From contig NZ_JYIJ01000014.1 of the NCBI RefSeq assembly GCF_001543895.1, positions 276,223 to 340,222 of the forward strand: a stretch of DNA of 64,000 nt, in the 5' to 3' direction. Made by a program: the position numbers and the translations under genes. Source of the DNA: Carbonactinospora thermoautotrophica. GTDB lineage: Bacteria; Actinomycetota; Actinomycetes; Streptomycetales; Carbonactinosporaceae. Shown here piece after piece: positions 35,467 through 46,629 of the stretch; position 1 is the first letter of the stretch; the number at the start of each line of letters is the position of its first letter. The notes below the pieces were generated by a model that was given only the letters and a program-made list of their open reading frames with translations, ran no database searches and was not told the origin of the DNA.

Positions 35467-36333
35467 GTGGCCACAGTGGAGTCTCAGACCGGCCCGACCG
35501 TCCTGCGCATCCTGCTCGGCGCCCAGCTGCGTCGGCTCCGGGAAGCCAAAGGCATCTCGCGCGAGGACGCCGGATACGCGATCCGGGCCTCCGGGTCCAA
35601 GATCAGCCGGATGGAGCTGGGACGGGTCTCCTTCAAGTCCCGTGACGTGGCCGACCTCCTCACCCTGTACGGCGTCACGGACGAGGACGAACGGGCAGCA
35701 CTGCTGTCACTGGCCGACCAGGCCAACACACCAGGCTGGTGGCATCGGTACAACGATGTCCTACCCAGCTGGTTCGAGGTGTACGTCGGGTTGGAAGGGG
35801 CAGCCTCCCTCATCCGAACCTACGAGGTTCAGTTCGTCCCCGGCCTGCTCCAGACCGAAGACTATGCCCGCGCCGTCATCACCCTGGGCCACGCGGACGC
35901 GCCCGTCGAGGAGATCGACCGCCGGGTCAGCTTGCGGATGACCCGCCAGCGACTGCTCACCCAGCCGGGGACGCTCCGGCTGTGGGCGGTGGTGGACGAA
36001 GCGGTGCTGCGACGCCCGATCGGCGGCCCTGAGGTCATGCGCGGCCAGATCCAGGCTCTGATCGAGGCCACCAAGCTGCCGAACGTCACACTCCAGGTGC
36101 TGCCGTTCAGCGTCGGCGGTCACGCCGCGGCAGGCGGGGCGTTCAGCATCCTGCGGTTCCCCGAACCCGACCTGCCCGACGTGGTCTATGTCGAGCAGCT
36201 CACCAGCGCTCTCTACCTCGACAAACGCGAAGACGTCGACCACTACCGCAAGGTCATGGAGCGCGTGTGCGTCGAAGCCGAACCCCCGGACCGCACCGTC
36301 GAGATTCTCAGCAGGATCCTCAGAGAGACCTAG
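35467..36333 (+). CDS. XRE-family regulator with DUF5753
   Basis: 288-residue regulator with an N-terminal HTH (LRRLREAKGISREDAGYAIRASGSKISRMELG) and a C-terminal DUF5753 domain (WFEVYVGLEGAASLIRTYEVQFVPGLLQTEDYARAVI), the standard actinomycete architecture. The DUF397 gene follows with no gap. Such pairs act with anti-sigma-type ATPases in development or stress control. Start GTG 35467 has GGAGG-like GGGAGGTAGGGAG upstream. Confidence 0.9.
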   Translation: MATVESQTGPTVLRILLGAQLRRLREAKGISREDAGYAIRASGSKISRMELGRVSFKSRDVADLLTLYGVTDEDERAALLSLADQANTPGWWHRYNDVLPSWFEVYVGLEGAASLIRTYEVQFVPGLLQTEDYARAVITLGHADAPVEEIDRRVSLRMTRQRLLTQPGTLRLWAVVDEAVLRRPIGGPEVMRGQIQALIEATKLPNVTLQVLPFSVGGHAAAGGAFSILRFPEPDLPDVVYVEQLTSALYLDKREDVDHYRKVMERVCVEAEPPDRTVEILSRILRET

Positions 36334-36576
36334 ATGCGTCACGTCTACAACGGAATACCGGCTTCCGAATTGGAAGGCCTTGTCTGGGTGAAGAGCCCCT
36401 ACAGCAACCCCAGCGGGAACTGTGTCCAGTTCGCCAAGCTGCCCGACGGCTGGGTCGCCGTGCGGAACTCCCGATTCCCCGACGGCCCGGCCTTGGTCTA
36501 CACCCAAGACGAGATCGCCGCGATGCTCTTGGGCGCGAAGGACGGTGCCTTCGACCACTTGATCCAGCAGACCTGA
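36334..36576 (+). CDS. DUF397 protein
   Basis: 80-residue DUF397 domain protein (LVWVKSPYSNPSGNCVQFAKLPDGWVAVRNSRFPDGPALVYTQDE). These small partners are encoded with XRE/DUF5753 regulators and have been proposed to modulate them. Start ATG directly follows the regulator stop codon. Confidence 0.9.
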   Translation: MRHVYNGIPASELEGLVWVKSPYSNPSGNCVQFAKLPDGWVAVRNSRFPDGPALVYTQDEIAAMLLGAKDGAFDHLIQQT

Positions 36577-36607
36577 CCGAACAAGACTCCCTCACCCCAC
36601 ACGCCAA

Positions 36608-36638
36608 GACCCCCGGGCCGACAGCGGCGCCGGGGGTC
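36608..36638 (+). terminator. Hairpin terminator after the DUF397 gene
   Basis: Arms GACCCCCGG and CCGGGGGTC (perfect 9 bp) around 13 nt, 32 bp after the DUF397 stop and before hrpA. Confidence 0.55.
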
Positions 36639-36760
36639 GGTCGTCAACGGGTTCACGGCCACCCCACCCGCACCGAGGCACCGCACCCCGGGAATGTTCA
36701 CCCACCGGCGGACGCTTGAACCGCGGGGCAGCCCACACTGCCCTACTGTTGTGCCCCGGT

Positions 36761-39700
36761 ATGGAAACGCCGCTCCTGACATCTTCGCTCGCCGACCTGC
36801 AGGCCCGCCTGCCCGCCGTGATGCTGGGCGATCAGCGCCGCCTGCGGCGCCGCATCGACGGCGCACGCAAGGTACGGGACCCCCACGCCCGGCAGGCGAT
36901 CACCGCCGAGATCGCCGCCGACATCGAGGAAGCCGAACTGCGCGTGGCACGCCGACGCGCCAGCGTCCCGAAGATCGACTACCCCCAGACCCTGCCGGTC
37001 AGCCAGAAGAAAGACCAGATCCTGGCCGCGGTCCGCGACCACCAGGTCGTGATCGTCGCCGGGGAGACCGGCTCGGGGAAGACCACCCAGCTGCCGAAGA
37101 TCTGCCTGGACCTGGGACGCGGCGTGCAGGGGATGATCGGGCACACCCAGCCGCGCCGGCTGGCGGCCCGCACGGTGGCCGAACGCATCGCACAGGAGCT
37201 GGGGACCCCGCTAGGCGGCCTCGTCGGCTACAAGGTCCGGTTCACCGACCAGGTCGGCGACGACACGCTGGTCAAGCTGATGACCGACGGCATCCTGCTG
37301 GCGGAGATCCAGCAGGACCGCCTGCTGCGCCAGTACGACACGCTCATCATCGACGAGGCGCACGAGCGCAGCCTCAACATCGACTTCATCCTCGGCTACC
37401 TCAAACAGCTGCTGCCGCGCCGACCCGACCTGAAGGTGATCATCACCTCGGCGACCATCGACCCGGAGCGGTTCTCCCGCCACTTCGACGACGCGCCGGT
37501 GATCGAGGTCTCCGGCCGCACCTATCCGGTGGAGGTCCGCTACCGGCCGATCGGCGAGGAGGCCGGCGACGACCGCGACCAGATCCAGGCGATCTGCGAC
37601 GCGGTGGAGGAGCTGTGCGCCGAGGGGCCGGGGGACATCCTCGTCTTCCTCAGCGGCGAGCGGGAGATCCGCGACACCGCCGACGCGCTGAAAAAGCTCC
37701 ACCTGCGCGACACCGAGATCCTGCCGCTGTACGCGCGCCTGTCGGCGGCAGACCAACACCGGGTGTTCCAGCCCCACACCGGGCGCCGCATCGTGCTGGC
37801 AACCAACGTCGCGGAGACCTCGCTCACGGTGCCGGGCATCAAGTACGTGATCGACCCGGGGACCGCGCGCATCTCCCGCTACAGCCACCGGACCAAGGTG
37901 CAGCGCCTGCCCATCGAGCCCATCTCCCAGGCCTCCGCCAACCAGCGCAAGGGACGCTGCGGCCGGGTCTCGGAGGGGATCTGCATCCGGCTGTACTCAG
38001 AGCAGGACTTCCTGTCGCGCCCTGAGTTCACCGACCCCGAAATCCTGCGCACCAACCTCGCCTCGGTCATCCTGCAGATGACCGCCCTGGGGCTGGGCGA
38101 CATCGCCACCTTCCCCTTCATCGACCCCCCGGACCGGCGCAGCATCAACGACGGCGTACAGCTCCTGGAAGAGCTGGGCGCGCTCGACCCGGCCGAGCAG
38201 GACCCGCGCAAGCGCCTGACGCCGCTCGGCCGCAAGCTGGCGCAACTGCCGCTCGACCCCCGGCTGGGGCGCATGGTGCTGGAGGCCGACCGCAACGGCT
38301 GCGTGCGGGAAGTCATGGTCATCGCCGCCGCGCTGTCGATCCAGGACCCCCGCGAACGCCCCGCGGACAACCAGCAGGCGGCCGCGGAGAAACACGCCCG
38401 GTTCGTCGACGAGGAATCGGACTTCCTGACCTACCTCAACCTGTGGGAGTACCTGCAAAAGCAGCAGAAGACGTTGTCGTCCAGCCAGTTCCGCAGGATG
38501 TGCCGGGCGGAGTTCCTGAACTACCTGCGGGTACGCGAGTGGCAGGACATCTACAGCCAGCTGCGGCAGGTGGTCAGGACTCTGGGGATATCGATCAACA
38601 GCGTGCCCGCCGACCGGGACCGCATCCACATGTCGCTCCTGGCCGGCCTGCTGTCCCACATCGGCCTCAAGGACAGCGCGAAGCAGGAGTACCAAGGGGC
38701 GCGAGGCGCCCGGTTCGCCATCGCCCCGGGCTCGGCGCTGTTCAAGAAGTCGCCGCGGTGGGTGATGGCGGCCGAGCTGGTGGAGACCTCCCGCCTGTGG
38801 GCGCGCATCGCCGCGCGCATCGAACCGGAGTGGGTGGAAAGACTCGCCCAGCACCTGGTCAAACGCAGCTACAGCGAACCGCACTGGGACGAGGACCGGG
38901 GCGCGGTGATGGCCTACGAGAAGGTGACGCTGTACGGCGTGCCGATCGTGGCCTCCCGCAGGGTGAACTACGGCCGTGTCGACCCGAAGCTGTCGCGGGA
39001 GCTGTTCATCCGCCACGCCCTGGTACAGGGCGAATGGCGCACGCACCACAAGTTCTTCCACCAAAACCGCAAGCTACTGGCAGAAGTCGAGGACCTGGAG
39101 CACCGGGCGCGCCGGCGCGACATCCTGGTGGACGAGGAGACCCTGTTCGACTTCTACGACCAGCGCGTCGGCGAGGAGGTGGTCTCCGCCCGCCACTTCG
39201 ACAGCTGGTGGAAGAAGGTCAGCAAGACACAGCCCAATCTGCTCAGCTTCACAAAGTCGATGCTGATCAACCAGGGGGCGGGCGGCGTCAGCGCGCACGA
39301 CTACCCGGACTACTGGGAGCAGGACGGGCTGAAGCTGCGGCTCTCCTACCAGTTCGAACCGGGCTCGGCAGCCGACGGCGTGACCGTGCACATCCCGCTG
39401 CCGGTGCTGAACCAGGTGAGCGGTGGTGATTTCGACTGGCAGGTCCCGGGCCTGCGGGAAGAGCTGGTGACCGCGCTGATCAGGTCACTGCCCAAGGCGC
39501 TACGCCGCAACTTCGTTCCCGCACCCGACTACGCGAAGGCGGTTCTGGCGCGGGTGAGGCCAGGGGAAGAACCGCTGCTGGACGCGCTGGAGCGCGAACT
39601 CAGCCGCATGAGCGGCGTGCCGGTGCCACGCGAGGCCTGGCAACTGGACCGGGTGCCGGACCACCTGAAAATCACCTTCCGGGTGGTGGACGAGAAGGGC

Positions 39701-40654
39701 CGCACCCTGGCCGAGGGCAAGGACCTGCAGGCACTGAAGCTGCGGCTGAAGGACAAGATGCGGGCCGCGCTCTCCGCGACGGCCGACGGCATCGAGCAGC
39801 GGGGACTGCGCACCTGGAGCTTCGGCACGCTGCCGCGGGTCTTCGAGCAGGAGCGGGCCGGCCACGTGGTGAAGGCGTACCCGGCGCTGGCGGACGAGGG
39901 GGACAGCGTCGCCATCCGCCTGTTCGACACCGAAGCCGAACAGCAGCACGCCATGTGGCAGGGCACCCGCCGCCTCCTGCTGCTGAACGTCCCCTCCCCG
40001 GTCAAGTACGTCCAAGGACACCTGACCAACCAGGCCAAGCTGGCGCTCAGCCGGAACCCGCACGGAAGCGTGGCGGGCCTGCTGGACGACTGCGCCGCCT
40101 GCGCGGTCGACAAGCTGATCGCCGAGTGCGGCGGGCCCGCCTGGGACGAGGACGGGTTCGGCAAACTGCACGAGAAGGTACGCGCCGAACTGAACGACAC
40201 CCTGCTCGACGTCCTGGGCCGGGTGGAACGCATCCTCACCGTGGCGCACCGGGTCGACCAGCGGCTGGCAGGCATGACCGGCCCCGCGCCGGCGCTGACC
40301 GACATCAAGGCGCAACTGTCGGGACTGATCTCCCCGGGTTTCGTCACCGCCACCGGGTGGCGGCGACTGCCGGACGTGCTGCGCTACCTGCGCGCCATCG
40401 AACACCGCCTGGACAAGCTGCCCCACGATCCGCGCCGCGACCAGGAACGGATGCAAAAGATCGAACAGGTGCAGCAGCACTATCAGCAGCTGCTGGCGGA
40501 GCTGCCGCCCGGCCAGCCGGCCGGGGAGGAGCTGCAGCAGATCCGCTGGATGATCGAGGAGCTGCGCGTCAGCTACTTCGCCCAGGCATTGGGCACCCCC
40601 TACCCGGTGTCTGAGAAGCGAATCCTCCAGGCGATGGATCAGCTGACCCCGTGA
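36761..40654 (+). CDS. hrpA: ATP-dependent RNA helicase HrpA
   Basis: DEAH-box helicase of about 1297 residues, the expected HrpA size. Walker A GETGSGKTTQLPK near residue 105, DEAH in IIDEAHERS, TSATI motif III, and motif VI in NQRKGRCGRV, then HA2, OB and the DUF3418 C-terminal domain. Used in RNA processing and ribosome-rescue-type reactions. ATG 36761 was taken rather than the in-frame ATG at 36716 because it begins the conserved part; neither has a clear ribosome binding site. Monocistronic. Confidence 0.93.
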   Translation: METPLLTSSLADLQARLPAVMLGDQRRLRRRIDGARKVRDPHARQAITAEIAADIEEAELRVARRRASVPKIDYPQTLPVSQKKDQILAAVRDHQVVIVAGETGSGKTTQLPKICLDLGRGVQGMIGHTQPRRLAARTVAERIAQELGTPLGGLVGYKVRFTDQVGDDTLVKLMTDGILLAEIQQDRLLRQYDTLIIDEAHERSLNIDFILGYLKQLLPRRPDLKVIITSATIDPERFSRHFDDAPVIEVSGRTYPVEVRYRPIGEEAGDDRDQIQAICDAVEELCAEGPGDILVFLSGEREIRDTADALKKLHLRDTEILPLYARLSAADQHRVFQPHTGRRIVLATNVAETSLTVPGIKYVIDPGTARISRYSHRTKVQRLPIEPISQASANQRKGRCGRVSEGICIRLYSEQDFLSRPEFTDPEILRTNLASVILQMTALGLGDIATFPFIDPPDRRSINDGVQLLEELGALDPAEQDPRKRLTPLGRKLAQLPLDPRLGRMVLEADRNGCVREVMVIAAALSIQDPRERPADNQQAAAEKHARFVDEESDFLTYLNLWEYLQKQQKTLSSSQFRRMCRAEFLNYLRVREWQDIYSQLRQVVRTLGISINSVPADRDRIHMSLLAGLLSHIGLKDSAKQEYQGARGARFAIAPGSALFKKSPRWVMAAELVETSRLWARIAARIEPEWVERLAQHLVKRSYSEPHWDEDRGAVMAYEKVTLYGVPIVASRRVNYGRVDPKLSRELFIRHALVQGEWRTHHKFFHQNRKLLAEVEDLEHRARRRDILVDEETLFDFYDQRVGEEVVSARHFDSWWKKVSKTQPNLLSFTKSMLINQGAGGVSAHDYPDYWEQDGLKLRLSYQFEPGSAADGVTVHIPLPVLNQVSGGDFDWQVPGLREELVTALIRSLPKALRRNFVPAPDYAKAVLARVRPGEEPLLDALERELSRMSGVPVPREAWQLDRVPDHLKITFRVVDEKGRTLAEGKDLQALKLRLKDKMRAALSATADGIEQRGLRTWSFGTLPRVFEQERAGHVVKAYPALADEGDSVAIRLFDTEAEQQHAMWQGTRRLLLLNVPSPVKYVQGHLTNQAKLALSRNPHGSVAGLLDDCAACAVDKLIAECGGPAWDEDGFGKLHEKVRAELNDTLLDVLGRVERILTVAHRVDQRLAGMTGPAPALTDIKAQLSGLISPGFVTATGWRRLPDVLRYLRAIEHRLDKLPHDPRRDQERMQKIEQVQQHYQQLLAELPPGQPAGEELQQIRWMIEELRVSYFAQALGTPYPVSEKRILQAMDQLTP

Positions 40655-40799
40655 CCGGGGTGCCGTCTTGGCAAGGCGCCGCCCACGGGCAGCCCGGCCC
40701 CAAGCAGGTCCGGCGCTCCGAAGGGAACAGGTCGCAGCACCGGTGACGATGTCAGCTCCGCGCGAGCCCGTCTGTCAGTGACCAGCGAAGGAGGCCGGC

Positions 40800-41263
40800 G
40801 TGGGCACCGCAGCGTACGACGTGGTGGTCGTGGGATCGGTCAACGCGGACCTAGTGATCCGCGTTGACCGCCGCCCCGCCGCAGGGGAGACCGTGCTCGG
40901 CTCCGACCTGGCCACCTACGCGGGCGGCAAGGGCGCCAACCAGGCCGTCGCCGCGGCCCGGCCCGGCGCGCGCACCGCACTGATCGGCCGGGTCGGCCGG
41001 GACGGGCACGGGGACTTCCTGCTGCGCGCGGCGCAGGCCGCGGGCGTGGACGTCACAGCCGTACGACGCAGCGAGACCCCCAGCGGGGTCGCCCTGATCA
41101 CGATCGGCCCGGAAGGGGACAACAGCATCATCGTCTCACCCGGGGCCAACGCCCACCTCAGCCCGACGACGTGGCGGCCGCACGGGACCTGATCGCCCGC
41201 GCGGCCGTGCTCACCCTACAGCTGGAGATCCCGCTCCAGACCGTCACCGCCGCCGCGCGAACC
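40800..41263 (+). pseudogene. rbsK: Ribokinase gene, 5' part (interrupted by Tn3-type transposon)
   Basis: PfkB-family sugar kinase: VVVVGSVNADLVIRVDRRPAAGETV and YAGGKGANQAVAAARPG are the ribokinase signature. Translation from GTG 40800 (GGAGG site) is intact to about 41163. There a single base is missing (expected LSPDDVAAARDL), and the second frame then continues to the transposon junction (TVTAAAR). The 3' part is at 49674. The gene is therefore inactive by both a frameshift and an insertion. Confidence 0.9.
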
Positions 41264-41303
41264 AGGGCTTGAGGAACATCGGAACGAAAACCGGCGCTAA
41301 GCC
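41264..41303 (+). repeat. Left terminal inverted repeat of the Tn3-type transposon
   Basis: Begins AGGGCTTGAGGAACATCGG and ends GGCGCTAAGCC. It matches the inverted right end (49634-49673) except at positions 1 and 5, where the right end has GGGGGTTGAGG. The GGGG start and about 38-40 bp length are typical of the Tn3 family. Confidence 0.93.
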
Positions 41304-41356
41304 TCCGTCGGGGCTGACGGGGTGTCGGGGATCGGGCCGGTGTGAAGTCGTCCCGC

Positions 41357-41373
41357 AGATAATGCTCTTATCT
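41357..41373. promoter_or_regulatory. Inverted repeat upstream of the transposon recombinase (candidate resolution core site)
   Basis: AGATAA and TTATCT around TGCTC, directly upstream of the tyrosine recombinase start at 41391. Tn3 elements with TnpI-type recombinases keep their internal resolution site in this position. The relative element has a corresponding inverted repeat at 51674-51705. Confidence 0.45.
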
Positions 41374-41390
41374 ACAGCAAGGGGGAAGCG

Positions 41391-41763
41391 GTGCCCGCCG
41401 TCGTGCAGCTGCCGACCGGCAAGGCCCTCTCGGTCCGGGCGGCGGCCGACGCCTTCCTCGACTCGCTCGACAACCCGAACACGGTCCGGACTACGAACTA
41501 CGGGATCGGGGTGGGCAAGACCGCCGACCGGCTTGGCGAGGCCCGGCCGTTGGCGACGGTGGCGGACGACGAGATCGGCGAGGCGCTGGAGCTGCTGTGG
41601 GGCAGCTCGGCGGTCAACACCTGGAACACCCGCCGGGCGGCGGTGCTGTCCTGGCTCGCCTGGTGCCGCGAGCGCGGCCACGACGCACCCGCCGTGCCGG
41701 CTTGGGCGAAGCGTCTGGCGGTGCCGGATTCGAAGACCCCGGCACGCTCGAAGATGGCGATCG
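41391..41763 (+). pseudogene. Transposon tyrosine recombinase, N-terminal part
   Basis: GTG 41391 with GGGGGAAG upstream opens MPAVVQLPTGKALSVRAAADAFLDSLDNPNTVRTT and a SAM-like DNA-binding domain (TRRAAVLSWLAWCRERG). The frame is cut after SKMAI by the IS256-type element; the catalytic part resumes at 43185. Together they would form a protein of about 325 residues, TnpI-like, acting as the cointegrate resolution enzyme of this transposon. Confidence 0.8.
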
Positions 41764-43184
41764 GTCACGTCCCGTGGTGTGGTGTAAGTCTTCTGCCGCG
41801 TGAGGCTTTGCGGTGGTGACTATGCCGGGATCAGTTCCCGGCCGGCTACCTCCGTCGGGGTGGTCTGGGGGCGGGCAGGCCAGGGTGGCCATGGAGGCTT
41901 CGGACAGGTAGCGGCGGTCGGTGACCTGCCATTCGTCGTGGGCTTCGACCAGGACGGCGCCGGCGAGCCTGAGCAGGGCGTCGGGGTTGGGGAACACGCC
42001 GACCACGTCGGTGCGGCGTTTGATCTCCTTGTTCAGTCGTTCCAGCGGGTTGGTCGACCAGATCCGCCGCCACACTCCGCGCGGGTAGGCGGTGAAGGCC
42101 AGCAGGTCCTCAGCCGCATCGCGGAGCATCGCCTCGACCTTGGGCAGCTGCCGGCCGAGCATGCCGGCGATGACGTCGAGCTGATCGTGCACGTGGGTGG
42201 CGTCGGGCTGGGCGAAGATGGTGCGGATCGCCCCGAGCGACCATCTCCAAGGAGCCCTTGGGGACCTGGGCGAGCACGGTGCGCAGGACGCGCACCCGGC
42301 AGCGCTGCCAGGCCGCGCCGATCAGGACCGCCCCGATGGCCTGCTTCAGCCCTTCGTGGGCGCCCGAGATCACCAGCTGCACCCCGACCAGGCCGCGGGC
42401 CTTTGAGCGAGCGCGGGAACGCGGTCCAGAACGCCCCGTCCTCGCTGGCCCCGACGGCGAACCCGAGCACCTCCCGCCACCCGTCGGCGCGCACCCCGGT
42501 CGCCACCACCACGGCTTGGGAGACCACGCGACGGTTGACCCGGGCCTCGCAGTAGGTCGCGTCGAGGAACACGTACCGGTAGGCCGCGTCGGCGAGGCCG
42601 CGGTCACGGAACGCGGCGATCTCGGCGTCCAGGTCGGCGCAGATCCTGCTCACCTCGCTCGTGGAGATCCCCGAATCCGCACCCAGGGCCTTCACCAGGT
42701 CATCGACCTTGCGGATGCAGACCCCGTGCAGGCAAGGCCTCCAGCACCACCGCGAACAGCGCCTGGTCTACCCGGCGGCGCCGCCCCCGGCAGCGCGGGG
42801 AAGAACGACCCGGCGCGCAGCGTCGGGATCCGCAACTCCACCTCCCCGGCCGGCGTGGTCAACGTCCGGGGCCGATGCCCGTTCCGATACCCCTGCCGGT
42901 CCGGTGTGCGCTCATGCGGCGCCGCCCCGATCACCGCGGACAGCTCCGCCTCGATCAACGCCTGCCAGAATCGTCTCAGCCGCCTGCCGGACCCGATCAC
43001 CCACATCCGCGGCCTTCAGCGCCTCCAGCACCTCCACCAGGGCAGACTGGTCCAGGGCCATCGCGTGGTCCTCCTCTGCGAGTTCCTTGGCCGGTTCTCA
43101 CAGAGCCTCACGCGGTGGCCCTCACCATTGACGGCGGCACACCCGGCACGGGCTGGAACTTCCACCACTCAGCGGGACACCACC
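41764..43184. mobile_element. IS256-type insertion inside the recombinase gene
   Basis: 1421-bp element between two copies of GCGATCG (41757-41763 and 43185-43191), a 7-8 bp target duplication. The ends are imperfect inverted repeats of the GTGTCCCG...GGTGTAAGT type (left GTCACGTCCCGTGGTGTGG; right, inverted, GGTGGTGTCCCGCTGAGTGG). A second inner repeat pair CCGCGTGAGGCT/AGCCTCACGCGG lies near 41797 and 43103. It contains one decayed transposase gene. Confidence 0.8.
41820..43061 (-). pseudogene. IS256-family (Mutator) transposase, multiply frameshifted
   Basis: Fragments in three frames together give the usual protein of about 413 residues: [20 protein letters not shown] at the start, [55 protein letters not shown] (first catalytic Asp), [15 protein letters not shown] (second Asp equivalent), STNPLERLNKEIKRRTDVVG (catalytic Glu) and a terminal EVAGRELIPA with stop at 41820. 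At least four frameshifts (around 42960, 42800, 42400, 42230 and near the C-terminus) make it inactive. Confidence 0.85.
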
Positions 43185-43799
43185 GCGATCGACCGGCTGA
43201 TCGCACGCCGCGAGGTCCACCTGCGGGAGAAGACCTTCTACCGGATGCTGTACGAGACCGCCGCCCGGGCGGAGGAGATCCTGGGGCTGAACATCGCGGA
43301 GCTGGACCTGGCCGGTCGCCGCGCGCCGGTGAAGGCGAAGGGCGCCCGCGCCAAGACCCGCCGCCGCGGCCAGGCCCGGGAGGACTTCCTGCTAGAGACC
43401 GTCTACTGGGACGCCGGCACGGCACGCCTGCTGCCCCGGCTGCTCAAGGGCCGCACCCGGGGTCCGGTGTTCGTCACCCACCGCCGCCCGGGCCCGGGCA
43501 AGGTCGTCTCCGCCCGGGACATCTGCCCGGACACCGGACTGGCCCGCCTCTCCTACGGCCAGGCGCGCGCCCTGCTGGACGAGCACACCGCGGTGCGCGG
43601 GCCCGGAACGGGCTGGGACCTGCACGAGTACCGCCATTCCGCCCTGACCCGCCTCGGGGAACAGGGCGCCTCGCTGCTGATGCTGATGGCGAAGTCCCGG
43701 CACAAGAAGCCGGAGAACGTCCGCCGCTACTTCAAGCCGTCGGCGGAGGCGATCGCTGAGGTCACCAGCCTGCTCGCCCCTGGCGACGCCCGGTGGTGA
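43185..43799 (+). pseudogene. Transposon tyrosine recombinase, C-terminal catalytic part
   Basis: Continues the interrupted recombinase: [35 protein letters not shown] (first catalytic Arg), [16 protein letters not shown] (HxxR), the late His in [17 protein letters not shown] with the nucleophile Tyr, ending [13 protein letters not shown]. All catalytic residues remain, so the enzyme was functional before the IS insertion. Confidence 0.85.
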
Positions 43800-45722
<1,923 letters not shown>

Positions 45723-45865
45723 GCGCGCAGTTGTGGCTCGAAAGGGTGGGACCTATCTCCGGCCGAGTTCGGCGCGGGCCGGTGCCGTACCCCGCCAGCT
45801 CGAAGCCCCCGCGAAGTACGCCGACCCCAGCAAGATCAATCTCACCGGGATTTCCTGTACCTCAA

Positions 45866-46096
45866 CTACTCACCCCCGGAGTTGGCCAGGGGGAAGCGGA
45901 AGGCCGTCACGATCTCGTGCGGCACCTCCAGCAGGTCCAGGTCCCTGGCGATCTCGGCGGCGGTGGCCTTCCACTCGCCGCAGCCGACCTCGCGCCACAG
46001 CGCCAGCCCGCCGTTGCTCAGCACGCCGGAGCATCTGACCGTGCTGATGACGCGCTGCTGCGCGGCCCGCACCTCCGGGGACACTGCCTGTGCCAT
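45866..46096 (-). CDS. Small hypothetical protein in the transposon (76 aa)
   Basis: MAQAVSPEVRAAQQRVISTV and on to AFRFPLANSGGE; no known domain. ATG 46096 with GAGGTG upstream was preferred to a start nine codons earlier. One Cys pair is present (RCSGVL, VGCGEW). It is divergent from the zinc-finger gene. Role unknown; probable cargo. Confidence 0.5.
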   Translation of the reverse strand: MAQAVSPEVRAAQQRVISTVRCSGVLSNGGLALWREVGCGEWKATAAEIARDLDLLEVPHEIVTAFRFPLANSGGE

Positions 46097-46224
46097 CGGC
46101 TCACCTCGTCTCGTCGCCGACACCCCGGACGGCGCCGTTCTTCCTGGTCAACGACCAGCGGGCCTGGCCGTCCGATGCGACTTTTCCGGGCCGCATCCGG
46201 CCTCGCCAGGGCTACGGTGGAGGC

Positions 46225-46593
46225 GTGGCCGGGCGGGTGCGCCGCTGCGCGTTCATCCTTTGCTCCAATCCGCTGCCGGCGACCGCCCGCAGCGACGCGA
46301 AGTTCTGCTCGAAGGCGTGCAAGGCCGCCGCCCGCCGATGGCTCCGCCACAACCGTGAGGCCGTCGGCATCGGCCTGGCGTTCATCTGGGGCATGGAGGA
46401 CGAGCACGTGGTGCGCTGCCCGGTCTGCGGAAAGCGGTTCGCGCTCGGCCACGGCCACCGCCGCGACAAGACGTACTGTTCGCACGCCTGCCGACAGGCC
46501 GCCTACCGGGCCCGGCGCCGGGCCGAGCGGGTACAAGGAGCCGTCACGCGTGACGGGACGCTGTACCCGCTCCAGACCGCTGACCAGCACTGA
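46225..46593 (+). CDS. Small double zinc-finger protein in the transposon
   Basis: 122-residue basic protein with two similar Cys4 modules: CAFILCSNPLP...KFCSKACKAAARRW and CPVCGKRFALGH...TYCSHACRQAAYRARRRA. The FCSxxCRxAxxRxR pattern occurs in small DNA-binding or replication-associated finger proteins. GTG 46225 has GGTGGAGG upstream. It ends 36 bp before the tnpA stop on the opposite strand. Possible transposition accessory or regulator. Confidence 0.65.
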   Translation: MAGRVRRCAFILCSNPLPATARSDAKFCSKACKAAARRWLRHNREAVGIGLAFIWGMEDEHVVRCPVCGKRFALGHGHRRDKTYCSHACRQAAYRARRRAERVQGAVTRDGTLYPLQTADQH

Positions 46594-46629
46594 CGCAGAG
46601 ATGGAGTTGCGGGCGTCCAGGAAGGCCGG

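Noticed and set aside
33228..36576. Prophage or ICE reading of the integrase plus XRE/HATPase cluster
   Set aside because: No phage structural, replication or conjugation genes, and no flanking direct repeats were seen.
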